Shown: in pieces, positions 35,737 to 45,887 of the stretch
Numbering within the stretch: the stretch's first letter is position 1
Layout of the letters: the number at the start of each line of letters is the position of its first letter
Origin: Carposina sasakii
Taxonomy: Eukaryota > Arthropoda > Insecta > Lepidoptera > Carposinidae
Length of the DNA stretch: 64,000 nucleotides
Assembly (NCBI GenBank): GCA_014607495.2
Contig: CP053149.1
Span: forward strand, 10,552,120-10,616,119
Direction of reading: 5' to 3'
Notes under the pieces: model-generated
Database searches by the model: none
What the model was told of the DNA's origin: nothing
What the model saw: the letters and a program-made list of their open reading frames with translations, nothing else
Translations under genes and position numbers: made by a program

Positions 35737-37678
35737 ATGAAAATGAACGAAGAATCTAATAGTAGCGTTCGAGAAATTCGGGAATTATATTCTGTGTTTC
35801 ATCAAGAATATATTATAATGGCTGAATAGTAAGTATACAACACATTATAATATTTCTTATAAACACTAGTCTGACAGTCTGTTTTGTTTGTTTCCTCAGC
35901 AGTCTACTACATTTTGATATAAACAAAAGCCTATGTAAAAATAAGCACCTAACCGTTAACCTTAACTACGCACCTACATAAAACTAGGCACATGAAAGTA
36001 AAAAAAATAAGATAATATTTATAAACAGTTAACATCAGCAGCATACATATAGGTACATACGTCAATGAGGTAACTGTATGTACCTACGATTGATTATACA
36101 TTTATGACAGACATAAAATCTACCTGTGCTATAATAAACCGCATATAAAGTTAAATCCTCATTATACTCCTTACTCTATCTTCTCTCTTTTTATTTTCTG
36201 TATATTCCCATTGTTATGGTTCATGTCCTAGGCTTAGTTATGCTCGTCGCTCATGTTCTGGGCTTAGTTGTGCTCGTCGCTTCATGTCCTAGGATTAGTC
36301 GTGCTCGTCACTCGATGGGACAGTGGTGGCTGGCCAGGGTGCCGGACGGTTGAGGGCGGAGCAAAATCTCTCCGTCACCAACCGACCGGCGGATCTACCC
36401 GGCCATATCCACCTACTGTCCCATCGAGAAAATCTGTGTCGATTAGTTATAGTGGTGCATGGGTATTCCCCCATGCACCTGACACTAAATATTTTTCTTC
36501 GCGACCTCGGCGACTAAGTTAAGGTCGCGCGGGCCAGCCGCAAATTTGTGACGGGCACAAGGGTTACCCCTCAGGCCCGTAGCCCAAAGCGCGCTCGCGA
36601 TGACCACCGATTGAAATCCTCATTACGTATATTGTGACTTAACACCAAAATATATTAAATATCTGTCAAATTGAACTGTGTATAGATTATACCTAGTTTA
36701 AAGCTTTCTATTAGTAAGGCCCTACAATTATACATGACCTAGGAAAAATTCAGAAATTAGACTAAGTATATTGAAATTAATCAAAAATACTTATTTGTTT
36801 CAGTCGTATGTTACAGACAGAGAACTTGCAGGGGATCTATGTAATACCATCACATGAAAATTCATTTTGTAAGTGTTACCATTGGGTACTTGAAAGCATA
36901 AAGTACACAAAGAAAATGTAGGATTAATATTGTCACTGCTAACATTGTTTCAGTGTGGTTTGGAGTTATATTTGTACGGACTGGTATCTATGAAGGTGGA
37001 ATATTTAGGTTTACTTTAACATTGCCTGAGAAATTCCCTGAAGATGAAGTACCTGTATGTAACTTTAATGAATATAATACTATATGCTATGCTTAGAAAT
37101 ACCGACTACATGTTTGTATTGTATGTTTTGAGACATTTCTCTATTATTGTTTTACAGATAATTAAGTTCACTTCAGATTTATACCACCCAGCTGTAGAGC
37201 CAAATACTGGAGTACTGTGTTTAAGTGAAGTTTTTCCTCAATGGGATAGATCTCGCAATCACATATGGCAATTATTAAAGTATTTACAGTGGATTTTCGA
37301 CAATCTCAATATAAGAGTACCTGTTAATTTGGAGGCTTCTGCAAAGTATGTATTCTTTCATGAATAAAATATTTCTTTATAATATTTTCATGTACATACT
37401 TACTAAAAATAAATGATTTTCTTTTTAGCTACAAAACAAATAGAAAATTATTCATGGAAAAAACAAAAGAGTGTGTAATGTCTAGTATAGACCACATCTA
37501 TGATGACCCACCTACTGAAGATAAGCATTACATCACATTTAAGCCGTACAATCCAGATGTACATGACTCTGCCAAAAATATGATGCTCAACTCTAAGACA
37601 AATGACAGCCTTAATCAAGGGATTTCTTGGGTTCAAACAGGTTCTTACCAGCCATTTTCTAAGGAAGAAACTGCATAG
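35737..37678 (+). CDS. AKTIP: AKT-interacting protein homologue (FTS/crossbronx, UEV-like)
   Basis: E2-like protein of the AKTIP/FTS family. Human FTS joins Hook proteins and FHIP in a complex linking vesicles to dynein, and is regarded as an inactive E2 variant. Five exons: 35737-35828, 36804-36868, 36954-37054, 37158-37345, 37429-37678, giving 231 aa; all joins keep frame. Diagnostic stretches are MAEYRML (28-34), [36 protein letters not shown] and the C-terminus [17 protein letters not shown], nearly as in human AKTIP. At the E2 active-site position it reads [15 protein letters not shown], with Cys107 three residues after the Gly. That is the spacing of true E2s, and as I recall human AKTIP has Asp there. 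The HPN motif is HPA here. The protein is shorter than human AKTIP (292 aa), mainly at the N-terminus. Met3 is an alternative start. Confidence 0.95.
36221..36600. mobile_element. Retroelement-like 5' region in AKTIP intron 1
   Basis: Three direct units of about 30 bases (36221-36250, 36251-36281, 36282-36310; TCATGTCCTAGGCTTAGTTA TGCTCGTCGC) are followed by GC-rich text. This includes an inverted pair CGATGGGACAGT / ACTGTCCCATCG (about 36313 and 36415) and ends GGTCGCGCGGGCCAGCCGCA and further. Its look is that of a LINE 5' UTR with subrepeats. The identification is tentative. Confidence 0.45.
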
Positions 37679-37786
37679 TAGTTAAATCAACACACATTTA
37701 TTTATAGCCATATTTTAAGACCTGTGATAATACATCAGAATCAATAACAAAATTTATAGATACAAAATAAGTATATACAATTCAAT

Positions 37787-37792
37787 TTTATT
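37787..37792 (-). terminator. Candidate poly(A) signal, UPF0598 gene
   Basis: TTTATT on the plus strand is AATAAA on the minus strand, 65 bases past the UPF0598 stop. A second one lies at 37697-37702, close to the AKTIP stop. Confidence 0.45.
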
Positions 37793-37836
37793 AACTATGT
37801 ATGTATATTTAATGTATGTACTTTATGTACAATAGT

Positions 37837-37842
37837 ATTAAA
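37837..37842 (+). terminator. Candidate poly(A) signal, AKTIP homologue
   Basis: ATTAAA, 159 bases after the stop, is the first usable signal on this strand. If used, the transcript would run to or past the stop codon of the convergent UPF0598 gene. Confidence 0.35.
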
Positions 37843-37856
37843 ACATGACAAGTTTT

Positions 37857-38622
37857 TTATCCGACATTATCTGGAGTATCCTTTACTTTGATGCCAAATT
37901 TGTCTACATTTTCCTGAAACCACCCTAAATCCAGCTCATAAGATATATTATTCCATAAGAAATGACTTGGTGAACTCGAATCACCATTCTCAAAAATAAA
38001 ATTTTTACTTAATTCAATTGCCAGTTTAGATCTTACTAAACCAATTCCACCATACTTATCCTCAGTTGGATGGTAGACTCTACCAGTTCTAGGCAGCATG
38101 TAAATTTTTTGCGGAATAAATTCATGCAATAGTGCATTTCCTGCATAACCATATCTCAGATAATCTTTACTGTTTTCAGTAATAATATGTGTATACACTA
38201 TAGGGACATCATCACATCTTATGTAGTTTCTTTCTCTTCCACAAAGAGAAATATAGGGAAACTCTGTCTCATATCTACCAGAGTTATTTAAACGAATTCT
38301 TCTAAAGAAAAACTCTAAGAATTTCTTCTCTTTAAAACATGATGTAAAGTTTTTCATTTTTGAGTCATCTAAAAATAACTGAAATTAAATAAATTTGAGT
38401 ATGTACATACTTACTAAGATAAATATTTTGAAATGGTGTTTCTTTATTGGGGCTATATTGGTAAGTACCTACCATTCCTTGGTGATCAATATAGTAAAAA
38501 TATTCCCTTATTTTCGGAATCGGCTCTTGACCCTGAATGTAGCTAATATTTCGTTTTTGCAAACTATAAAGTAATTTGGTAATTATTATCTTTTTAGAGA
38601 TATAATTAAAAACTAGTACCAT
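37857..38622 (-). CDS. UPF0598 family protein (C8orf82-like)
   Basis: Conserved animal protein of unknown biochemical function. Two exons on the minus strand, 38622-38473 and 38378-37857, joined in phase 0 through GTAGGT and TTTCAG, give 223 aa. The join rebuilds the family sequence REYFYYIDHQGM-LFLDDSKMKNF. Other family hallmarks are NNSGRYETEFPY (81-92), CGRERNYIRCDD (96-107), YTHIITE, GRVYHPTEDKYGG and GLVRSKLAIELS. The N-terminus (MVLVFNYISKKIIITKLLYS) is hydrophobic and basic without acidic residues, compatible with a mitochondrial targeting peptide; that is inference. It is convergent with the AKTIP homologue, with 178 bases between stop codons. Length is close to the human protein (about 216 aa). 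Confidence 0.93.
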
Positions 38623-38861
38623 CTTAGAAAAATGATATTGAAAAACAATATTTTAACTTAGGTACAATATGAGTTACAAATTAATATTCATACAAATATA
38701 TAATAATATTAAAATTAGAGATTAAGTATGTACATATGTTTATACTTTGAATAAAAATTAATTAACGATTAACATCACAAGTAGTCTGTGATTAACACTA
38801 TTATTTCAGTCTATGTTTTTATATATTTTTGTATCTTTTGACCTGTGTCCTATTAGCGGAT

Positions 38862-39080
38862 TACGATCTCTTCATGGGCGCATGTAAGTTGTTTCTGCAA
38901 TAATTTTTCATTTTGACTAACTTTACACTTGTTCTTGAGGATTTTCCCGACGTTTCCATTCATCAATATCATTATCATCCATCATAAATTCAGAAATCAT
39001 TTACTAAAGACAATGGCTGTATGGGCTTAGTTCCCCTTGCCTTTCCTTCGGGATGAACTAAACAAAACAAAAAAAAAATG
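38862..39080. mobile_element. Dispersed repeat, copy 1
   Basis: ATTACGATCTCTTCATGGGC, GTAAGTTGTTTCTGCAATAA, GAGGATTTTCCCGACGTTTC and ACTAAAGACAATGGCTGTAT occur in the same order at 46403-46600, with few differences over about 200 bases. It shares its distal core with the foldback element's inner arms. Confidence 0.75.
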
Positions 39081-39888
39081 TGTCCTATTAGCAGGGATTT
39101 GGTATCTCCTCTTAGGATGGATTCCAAGCTCTGAACAAGAAATTGAAACATGAAAAAATGACAGCCTCCCCCCCTTGTTTTCCCACAAGGGATCCCTTAC
39201 ACAGAAAAAAATACCCTATAATGTAAGTAAAGACGTTGAAAAAGGCATAAATATAATATTATCATGAAAAACTTGGATTCGTTTTGAAAATGTTTATATT
39301 TAATAGAGTAATGAAATGTATTTAATGTAATTTGTATTATAAATAAAGTGTACATAATATAGTAAAACAAACCTTCGCGGTAGCAAAAATTCTGTATTTT
39401 AAGGAATGTTCTGTTGCTATGTAATGGTATCCCTGGGTAGCACATGACAATTTTGTCAAATCATGTCAAGTCGATTTGTTTGAATCGCTTCGCATATTTG
39501 TGTGGACTAAATGAGATATTTTGGTGGTATTGATATAAATACAGTAGTGAAATGTATTGTTCGTGGTTGCAGAAGCGAGTGGCATCCAGGATCCAACTTA
39601 TTATATCACTCGTAAGTACAAAATTGAATTTCCAAACTATGGCCCTAGGCAAAAACTTAAACGGCAAATTTTAGGCAATATTCACTCTTGCTTTTTTAAA
39701 TATTTGTCACAAAACTTTATTTAGTTAGTTGCTTATCCTCATAATCCCAATATTTGCTTCTGAAGCTACTTTTTAAACATTTTCTGTGTATTGTATATTT
39801 TTGAGTAGGGTGCACATACTTTTCCATAACAAGAGACCGACCCTACAATGAATTTATTTTGAAATGTTATACTTTTTATTATCATATA
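39081..39888. other. Intergenic DNA, one exon-like segment of doubt
   Basis: A frame starting with ATG at 39511 runs to a good donor (TC|GTAAGTAC) at 39612, preceded by unique sequence. No matching acceptor in frame was found: joining to 41821 creates an immediate stop. Not called as coding. Confidence 0.35.
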
Positions 39889-41611
39889 CAGGATGTTTTG
39901 AAGGTGGGTGCAAAGCCGTAAGGAGGTGTTAGTATAGACCATTTAGAACATTTTGAGCCATATTTGTCTTAACCAAAGTCTGCTTGTTTTTTTTTTTAGG
40001 GAACTTTTAAGATTTTAGTACAAAAATCCCAAAATTTTCCAATTAACTGCGAAAAATGCAAAGTTTAAGTGGAAATGTTTATTTTTTTATGTACTTCTTA
40101 TTAGGCTAATGTATGTTTAGTGAAATTAAATCATTTTAAAGCACCATTTTTACTAAAAATAATAATTTTCGGGCTATTTTAACTTAACAGAAAAAAAAAT
40201 ATAGAAAAAAATGGCCTTTTATTTACATTTAAAAAAATAAATAAAATAGCTACAGATTCTCAGACAATTTTAATAACATGCTGAGTTATTGCACTTTCTT
40301 TTAAGGTATCATTTACCTAGATGTCTTTACAATTTTTACAATTTACAACCTGAACCAGAAGGGTAAGAAATTAAAAATTTCAAAAAAAATCAAAACAAAT
40401 TGAATTTTTGTTCTTATACCTTTAAACTGATGTCTAAAACAATATCCAAAATTATTTTTTAGACTTACTGTGCAATAATAATAAACTTATCTGAACAAAA
40501 ATGTAGAGAAGGTCCTTGCACAACTAAACAAAGGCCGTCCATTCATCATCATTATCATCCATCACAAATTTAGAAATCATTTTACTAAAGACAATGGCTG
40601 TGTGGACATAGTTTACTTTACCTGCGGTTCGGGTAACGTTCTTGGTACAAACGCCGTGCCAAAGCTCCATTACCATCAGCTCTGCCATACATAAATACGA
40701 TATCCGCTTGTTCTTGGTTTGTAAATGCAGCCATGTGAGTAGTACACACACACAATTCAAATCAAATCTACTTGCAACGCAGAAAAGCAGCAGAGGTGAC
40801 GACGAAGAGATAAGATGACTTTACCAAAAAAGCGGGAACTTTTTTTATTTCAGTTTATTCCGAAGGAAAGGCAAGAGAAACTATGTCCACACAGCCATTG
40901 TCTTTAGTAAAATGATTTCTAAATTTGTGATGGATGATAATGATGATGAATGGACGGCCTTTGTTTAGTTGTGCAAGGCCCTTCTCTACATTTTTGTTCA
41001 GATAAGTTTATTATTATTGCACAGTAAGTCTAAAAAATAATTTTGGATATTGTTTTAGACATCAGTTTAAAGGTATAAGAACAAAAATTCAATTTGTTTT
41101 GATTTTTTTTGAAATTTTTAATTTCTTACCCTTCTGGTTCAGGTTGTAAATTGTAAAAATTGCAAAAATTGTAAAGACATCTAGGTAAATGATACCTTAA
41201 AAGAAAGTGCAATAATTCAGCATGTTATTAAAATTGTCTGAGAATCTGTAGCTATTTTATTTATTTTTTTAAATGTAAATAAAAGGCCATTTTTTTCTAT
41301 ATTTTTTTTTCTGTTAAGTTAAAATAGCCCGAAAATTATTATTTTTAGTAAAAATGGTGCTTTAAAATGATTTAATTTCACTAAACATACATTAGTCTAA
41401 TAAGAAGTACATAAAAAAATAAACATTTCCACTTAAACTTTGCGTTTTTCGCAGTTAATTGGAAAATTTTGGGATTTTTGTACTAAAATCTTAAAAGTTC
41501 CCTAAAAAAAAAACAAGCAGACTTTGGTTAAGACAAATATGGCTCAAAATGTTCTAAATGGTCTATACTAACACCTCCTTACGGCTTTGCACCCACCTTC
41601 AAAACACCCTG
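39889..41611. mobile_element. Foldback transposon with about 725-base inverted arms
   Basis: The left arm 39889-40612 (CAGGATGTTTTGAAGGTGGG) and right arm 40880-41611 (inverse, ending CCACCTTCAAAACACCCTG) are almost identical by eye. A 267-base centre separates them, and TA flanks each end (39887-39888 and 41612-41613). The centre carries the first 38 codons of a transposase (see 40618-40734). The structure looks like two head-to-head copies of a transposon's 5' end, made by internal deletion and inversion of a Tc1/mariner-type element. Arm identity suggests recent origin or gene conversion. Transcripts reading through would make a very long dsRNA hairpin. Confidence 0.92.
40618..40734 (-). 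pseudogene. Truncated transposase N-terminus in foldback centre
   Basis: The minus-strand frame starts MAAFTNQEQADIVFMYGRAD, continues GNGALARRLYQERYPNRR and stops. It aligns with the start of the intact transposase at 53601-54755, which has [19 protein letters not shown] in the same place. This is the helix-turn-helix (DUF4817-like) part; the whole catalytic domain is missing. The proteins are clearly different family members, so the foldback's parent is a related but distinct transposon. Confidence 0.85.
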
Positions 41612-41820
41612 TATAACATTATAAATGTGAAAGTAACTCTGTCTGTCTCGCTTTTACGCCTACTGCCGCCATTTACTGAGCGGATTAATTTTAGTGATAA
41701 TTTTCTCTGCGTAGCTTTAGGTGGACCCAGAAAAGGTTTAAACGCCTAGCTTGGTGGCGCCTGTCACTGTAACATTTTGTAATCACTAGTTAGTATAGGT
41801 GCTAAAATTTAAATTTTCAG

Positions 41821-41996
41821 ATAATCAAGGAAACCCACGTATGGATTATAGTAACTTTACAGCTACCGAAATATTATATCACTGGATCAATTACTGGCAG
41901 ATAGAGCACAAAACATTTGTCGTTCATTACAAAAACATTTATCGTTCTTATGCTCAGCTTCGAAGAACGATGGAAAAACTTGTGCATATAAAATAA
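41821..41996 (+). CDS. Possible terminal exon of an unrecognised gene
   Basis: Follows a good acceptor (AAATTTTCAG) and reads, from a phase-1 join, DNQGNPRMDYSNFTATEILY, then HWINYWQIEHKTFVVHYKNI and YRSYAQLRRTMEKLVHIK, to a TAA that overlaps an AATAAA. Composition is protein-like (aromatic-rich, W/Y/H) and unlike the spurious frames nearby. I do not recognise the family and could not find an upstream exon with the matching phase; the foldback element lies directly upstream and may have split the gene. A single-exon reading from 41799 would start MLKFKFSDNQ. Confidence 0.35.
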
Positions 41997-42404
41997 AAGA
42001 TATTTAATGGTTATTTATTTAATAGTTGTTAAATCCCTTTAATCTAAATAAGACACTAAAGCACTTAAAACAACGTTTCTTATTTGTACGTATGCAATAG
42101 TGGTACGAAATATAAGTATTCATAATTATGTACTCGTAAATATACCAATTTACATTCCAGGTCTTTAGGATCACGGACAATATCACAATGGCTAAGACCA
42201 TCCTTTTTTATTTTGTAAATGGGTTATGTAAATTGTGCAATTTTATGTTACCTATTTTTAGGCCAATACAAATTCCATTGGGTTCTCTGCAATTATTCCT
42301 ACTTTTCTTTAGAAACGGATAATCTAATCTTTACTTATTAATTATTATGTATCCACCATAAAAATTAGCTGTTTAAAAGAACTCAGTTGACCTTCAAAAA
42401 TGCA

Positions 42405-42760
42405 AGCATTACATTGATTCACGTTTATGCTACTTAGCAATACTAGGCATTTCCTTACTAGTTAAAAGTGCTATTATATAACGAAGGGCACTAAAACAGC
42501 CCAAAGCTGTAGAATGGAATTACGCTGCATTATAATAGCACAAGTTTATGCTATTATGCAGCATTAGGCATTATCTTACTATTTAAAAATGCTATTGTAG
42601 ACCCTTAGACATAAAAAACAGCTAAAAGCTGTATGGCATTTACATGACATAATGGTTTATGTTTATGTTACTAAACAGCATTGAGCATTTATATCCTACT
42701 TAAAAATGCAATTGTAGAGCCAAATGTACTAAAAACAGCTGAAAGCTGCAAAGCTGCTTT
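42405..42760. repeat. Three diverged tandem units of about 118 bases
   Basis: Landmarks repeat in order three times: GTTTATGCTA(C/T)T (42423, 42544; GTTTATGTTACT at 42661), TTAAAA(A/G)TGC(T/A)ATT and AAACAGC..AAAGCTG. Spacing is about 121 and 117 bases. Units carry many differences, so the array is old. It does not look coding. Confidence 0.8.
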
Positions 42761-43208
42761 GTGTATTGATGCACTAAAACTACAGGCATTACAAAATCAT
42801 TTTGATATGCCATTATCCACCCCTTATAAAGTGTAAAGCATCATAATGGTTTCAAAATGCTCATATAAAGCATCAAGATGCTCGGTAAACTCATATAAGA
42901 GTTTCTACGAACCTTAAGTTCTACATAAGTTAATTATCCGTTTGTTAAAATGCTTCCTGTGTTACTTGGGTTGTTCGTGGTAGAAATGTCATTGAATGAA
43001 ATGTCCATTAAAATTAAATTGTGAGTACACTCTAATTTTTCCCCGTCTAGTTTTTCAAGGTCAAATCGGTCAAATTTTCGGGAGGCAGTTTTTAGTAAGA
43101 AGCGCTGTTTCCAGCTTGTATACATTTCTATGCCTATTAGGTAGGTACCTAGTTATTCTCCTCAATACACTACTCGAAACCATAATTCGAGACTAGTTTA
43201 GTAGTTTG
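42761..43208. other. Non-coding DNA, start of repeat split by the hAT element
   Basis: No gene seen. From about 43173 the text (ACTCGAAACCATAATTCGAG ACTAG) matches 21567-21595. Confidence 0.45.
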
Positions 43209-43788
43209 TAAAGCTGTAACAAACCGTATGTATTCGTTACTGAGTAACGGGTACTGCATCAAGTAACGAAACGTTACCCAGGAATTCGTCTCGTTATTCG
43301 CATGTTTCGTATCATGGGTATTTTTCGTATAATACACTGTTTCGAATCGCAAGTGGTGTATTAATACGTTTGTTTTTGATCGTATGTTCTACCAATGCGT
43401 GTGATGCGGTTCATTTAAATCGCTTATTTCAAAGAACGGTAATTTAAAAAAAAAATATAAGTACTTTAAACAAACCTAATCAAGTTTGTTTAAAGTACTT
43501 ATAATTTTTTTTTATCATCAAACTTTTTTACTGTTTTGTACTATTCTTTGTAATATAATTTAAGTATGTGGTTAAAATTTTCTAAATAGTAAATCCATTG
43601 TAAACTTGGTATATTACGTCGACAGTTCACGTCGATTCGACTCGTTACCATACTACATACTATAGTTACTATACCATATGCGGTATCAGAAGTAACGAGT
43701 TCGGTAACGATACGATAGTAACGAGTACTCATAGTCAAAGTAACGAATACATACGGGTACGCTTTTATTCGTTACTTTTACACCTCTA
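43209..43788. mobile_element. Non-autonomous hAT-like element with 8-base target duplication
   Basis: Left end TAAAGCTGTAACAAACCGTA and right end ...TTACTTTTACACCTCTA (inverse TAGAGGTGTAAAAGTAACG) are imperfect terminal repeats of the hAT type. GTAGTTTG flanks both sides (43201-43208 and 43789-43796), the 8-base duplication expected of hAT. Subterminal CGTATGTATTCGTTAC is also inverted at the other end. The centre holds a 20-base-arm palindrome (43456-43503). It is 580 bases long with no coding frame. The approximate empty site is at 21540-21655. Confidence 0.85.
43456..43503. repeat. Palindrome inside the hAT-like element
   Basis: TATAAGTACTTTAAACAAAC, 8-base spacer, then its exact inverse. 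The flanking A and T runs extend the stem. Confidence 0.85.
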
Positions 43789-43796
43789 GTAGTTTG

Positions 43797-44420
43797 ACAG
43801 TTCATTTTGCACAAGTGTTGCCATGGTCAGGCTAGTGATGTTCGTGTCGATATTCTAAAAATACAGATTTGGTAACCATCGATATTTCACGTAATTATTT
43901 TTTCACAAAATTATGAATTGTAAATAAATTTATTGATAAACAGTGCCGTTTATGATATTATTTATTGATATGAATAATAATATGCCTATAAAGTCCATTG
44001 AGACCGAGTAAGTTAATCAAATTTCAATAATTTTAACAAAAGAGGGTTTTCTTTTAAAGATGGCTTAGTTGAGAATATTCTTAGCTATGTTTGATGAGAA
44101 CCGGTTTAGCAATTTGAAATACATGAAGAGTGAAACTGGCAATGAAAAATCGCATGTACCTGTACAAATGTGTGGGGTATCAATTTAAAGGTAAGTTGTA
44201 CATAATTAAAAGTATTTAAAAAACCCAGACCCAAATAAAAAGATAAAAATGCAAAATCGCCTTGTCGAGGGTCCGCTCTATACCTAACAAGGGCACGCCA
44301 AGGTACTTAGCCTACCTTGTACAACGTACTTTTTTGGCTGTTGAAATTTTTTATATTTTATTATTATTAATTAAAAAAAGAATTTTATTATTAGTTAACG
44401 GTAATGTCTATTAAAGGTTT
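43797..44420. other. Intergenic DNA, repeat remainder then nothing recognised
   Basis: 43797-43870 continues the repeat shared with 21596-21655. The rest is AT-rich and shows no gene. Confidence 0.45.
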
Positions 44421-44740
44421 GACGGCCGACTGGTCTAGTAGGTAGTGACCCTGCCTGCACGCCATAGGTCGTGGGTTCGAATCCCTGTAGGTGCAAACAT
44501 TGATATGATGAATATAGATGTTTGTTTCCGAGTCATGGATGTTTCTATACTTATCTTATGTATTTTATTTATATACCGTTGCTTAATACCCACGACACAA
44601 GACCTTATGGATCTTAATGTGGGACTAAGTTAATGTGTTGTGAAGTGTGTCAATGTGTGTGTGTGATCTCCTTTAAGATCCTGTAGTTCTGGCTACCCTA
44701 TTTCGGGAACACAACCGCGTGTGTTATGTTATGTTATGTG
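44421..44740 (+). mobile_element. tRNA-derived SINE, full-length-looking
   Basis: Head GACGGCCGACTGGTCTAGTA GGTAGTGACC with a consensus box B GGTTCGAATCC at 44474-44484. The body includes TACCCACGACACAAGACCTT and ATGTGGGACTAAGTTAATGT. The tail is short repeats (GTTATGTTATGTTATGTG). It resembles SINE families I know from moths. It is not a functional tRNA, because no cloverleaf 3' half exists. Confidence 0.8.
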
Positions 44741-44756
44741 TAAGTCAACCATAACA

Positions 44757-44905
44757 AACATTGATATGATGAATGATTTCTATACTTATATATGTATTTA
44801 TATACCGTTGCTTAGTACCCACGACACAAGACCTTAGGGATCTTACTGTGGGACTAGGTTAATGTGTAGTGTGTGAATATTTATTATTATTATTATTTAT
44901 TTATT
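44757..44905 (+). mobile_element. Same SINE, headless second copy
   Basis: Starts AACATTGATATGATGAATGA in the body and repeats TACCCACGACACAAGACCTT AGGGATCTTA. It ends with an (ATT)n tail. The copy is 5'-truncated and lies right after the first in the same orientation. Confidence 0.78.
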
Positions 44906-45283
44906 AATGTGTCACATTTCGCAGGGGTTGTCACAATGCTGCATTGTCACATTCCTAACATGAAATTATTTATGATCCAATTCGCACTATAGATAAGAAA
45001 CTACTTACACAATTTCTACAAAGACGTACATTTGACCTGATTGCATTAGTCATCATCGACTTCGTCGTCCTAGCTACATGCATCCGAGCGGCATCTCTTT
45101 ATCTATAACGAGTGCAGTATGTCATATTTCTAACCCAGTTCATATTATAGATAAGAAATTAAAAAAACAATAGATAACTGTTTAAAACTCTATGTTTTTT
45201 TATACACCATCCGCCAGTCTACTTTGTTACAAGAAAACTGGTTGTATTTTTGGAATTCGTATTTTTTTAAAATTAAAGTTATT

Positions 45284-45379
45284 AATAAAGAAATGGAAAA
45301 AATTCTTCACCCGAGTGGGAATCGAACCCACGACCACTGCATACCGTGCCAGTTGCTCTAACCACTGAGCTACCGGGTC
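45284..45379 (-). mobile_element. tRNA-derived SINE with box A and box B
   Basis: On the minus strand: GACCCGGTAGCTCAGTGGTT AGAGC, then GTGGGTTCGATTCCCAC and CGGGTGAAGAATTTTTTCC. Box A (TAGCTCAGTGG) and box B (GGTTCGATTCC) are both consensus, and D- and T-arms pair. The anticodon arm does not form a 5-bp stem with a 7-base loop, and the acceptor stem pairs over only five bases. Two fragments with the same 3' body (18162-18210, 20787-20862) show it is a dispersed SINE rather than a tRNA gene. Confidence 0.75.
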
Positions 45380-45887
45380 AATTACTCAAATTGAATTCGA
45401 ATCACGGTGAAAAAGTTTATATTATACCTATGTGAAAGATATAATTATGTGTTAAATTATGTGTGATATAAATAAATAAAATAAAAAAACTACAATCGCA
45501 CCGAACAGCATCTCTTATTAAATTGCCATGCTAAAAAAATTACACGACACGATTTCATTGGGAATTAGGTTGTAGAACAATGAACTAATTACTTATAAGG
45601 TCAACTCATAGGTCATTAGCTACTTAACGCCGATTTTTGAGGTATTCAATTTTCTATTAGGTTTTCGTTTGCCAATTTTTCTTGAACAACCAACAATTCT
45701 TTATAATCGTGTCTAATCATTATTATCTGCAGCCGTCATAGGCATAAAACAAGGTCGTAGATATCGGCTATCTTTTAACATGTTCGTTCATAGTTTATAG
45801 GGCTCATATTTAAACGTACTATAATTTTGTTTGTGATGTGATACTAACTAGTGTATCATGGGTTTTTTACGGGAGTGTGGGTTTTAT
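45380..45887. other. Intergenic DNA, nothing recognised
   Basis: AT-rich, no exon or repeat identified with confidence. Confidence 0.4.

Noticed and set aside
39511..39611. First exon of a gene continuing at 41821
   Set aside because: The donor is good, but the join to 41821 gives TCA then TAA. No alternative acceptor in phase was seen.
45309..45379. Minus-strand tRNA gene
   Set aside because: Box A, box B and T-arm look perfect, but the anticodon arm does not fold and two fragments elsewhere share the same non-tRNA 3' body. A SINE is the better reading.
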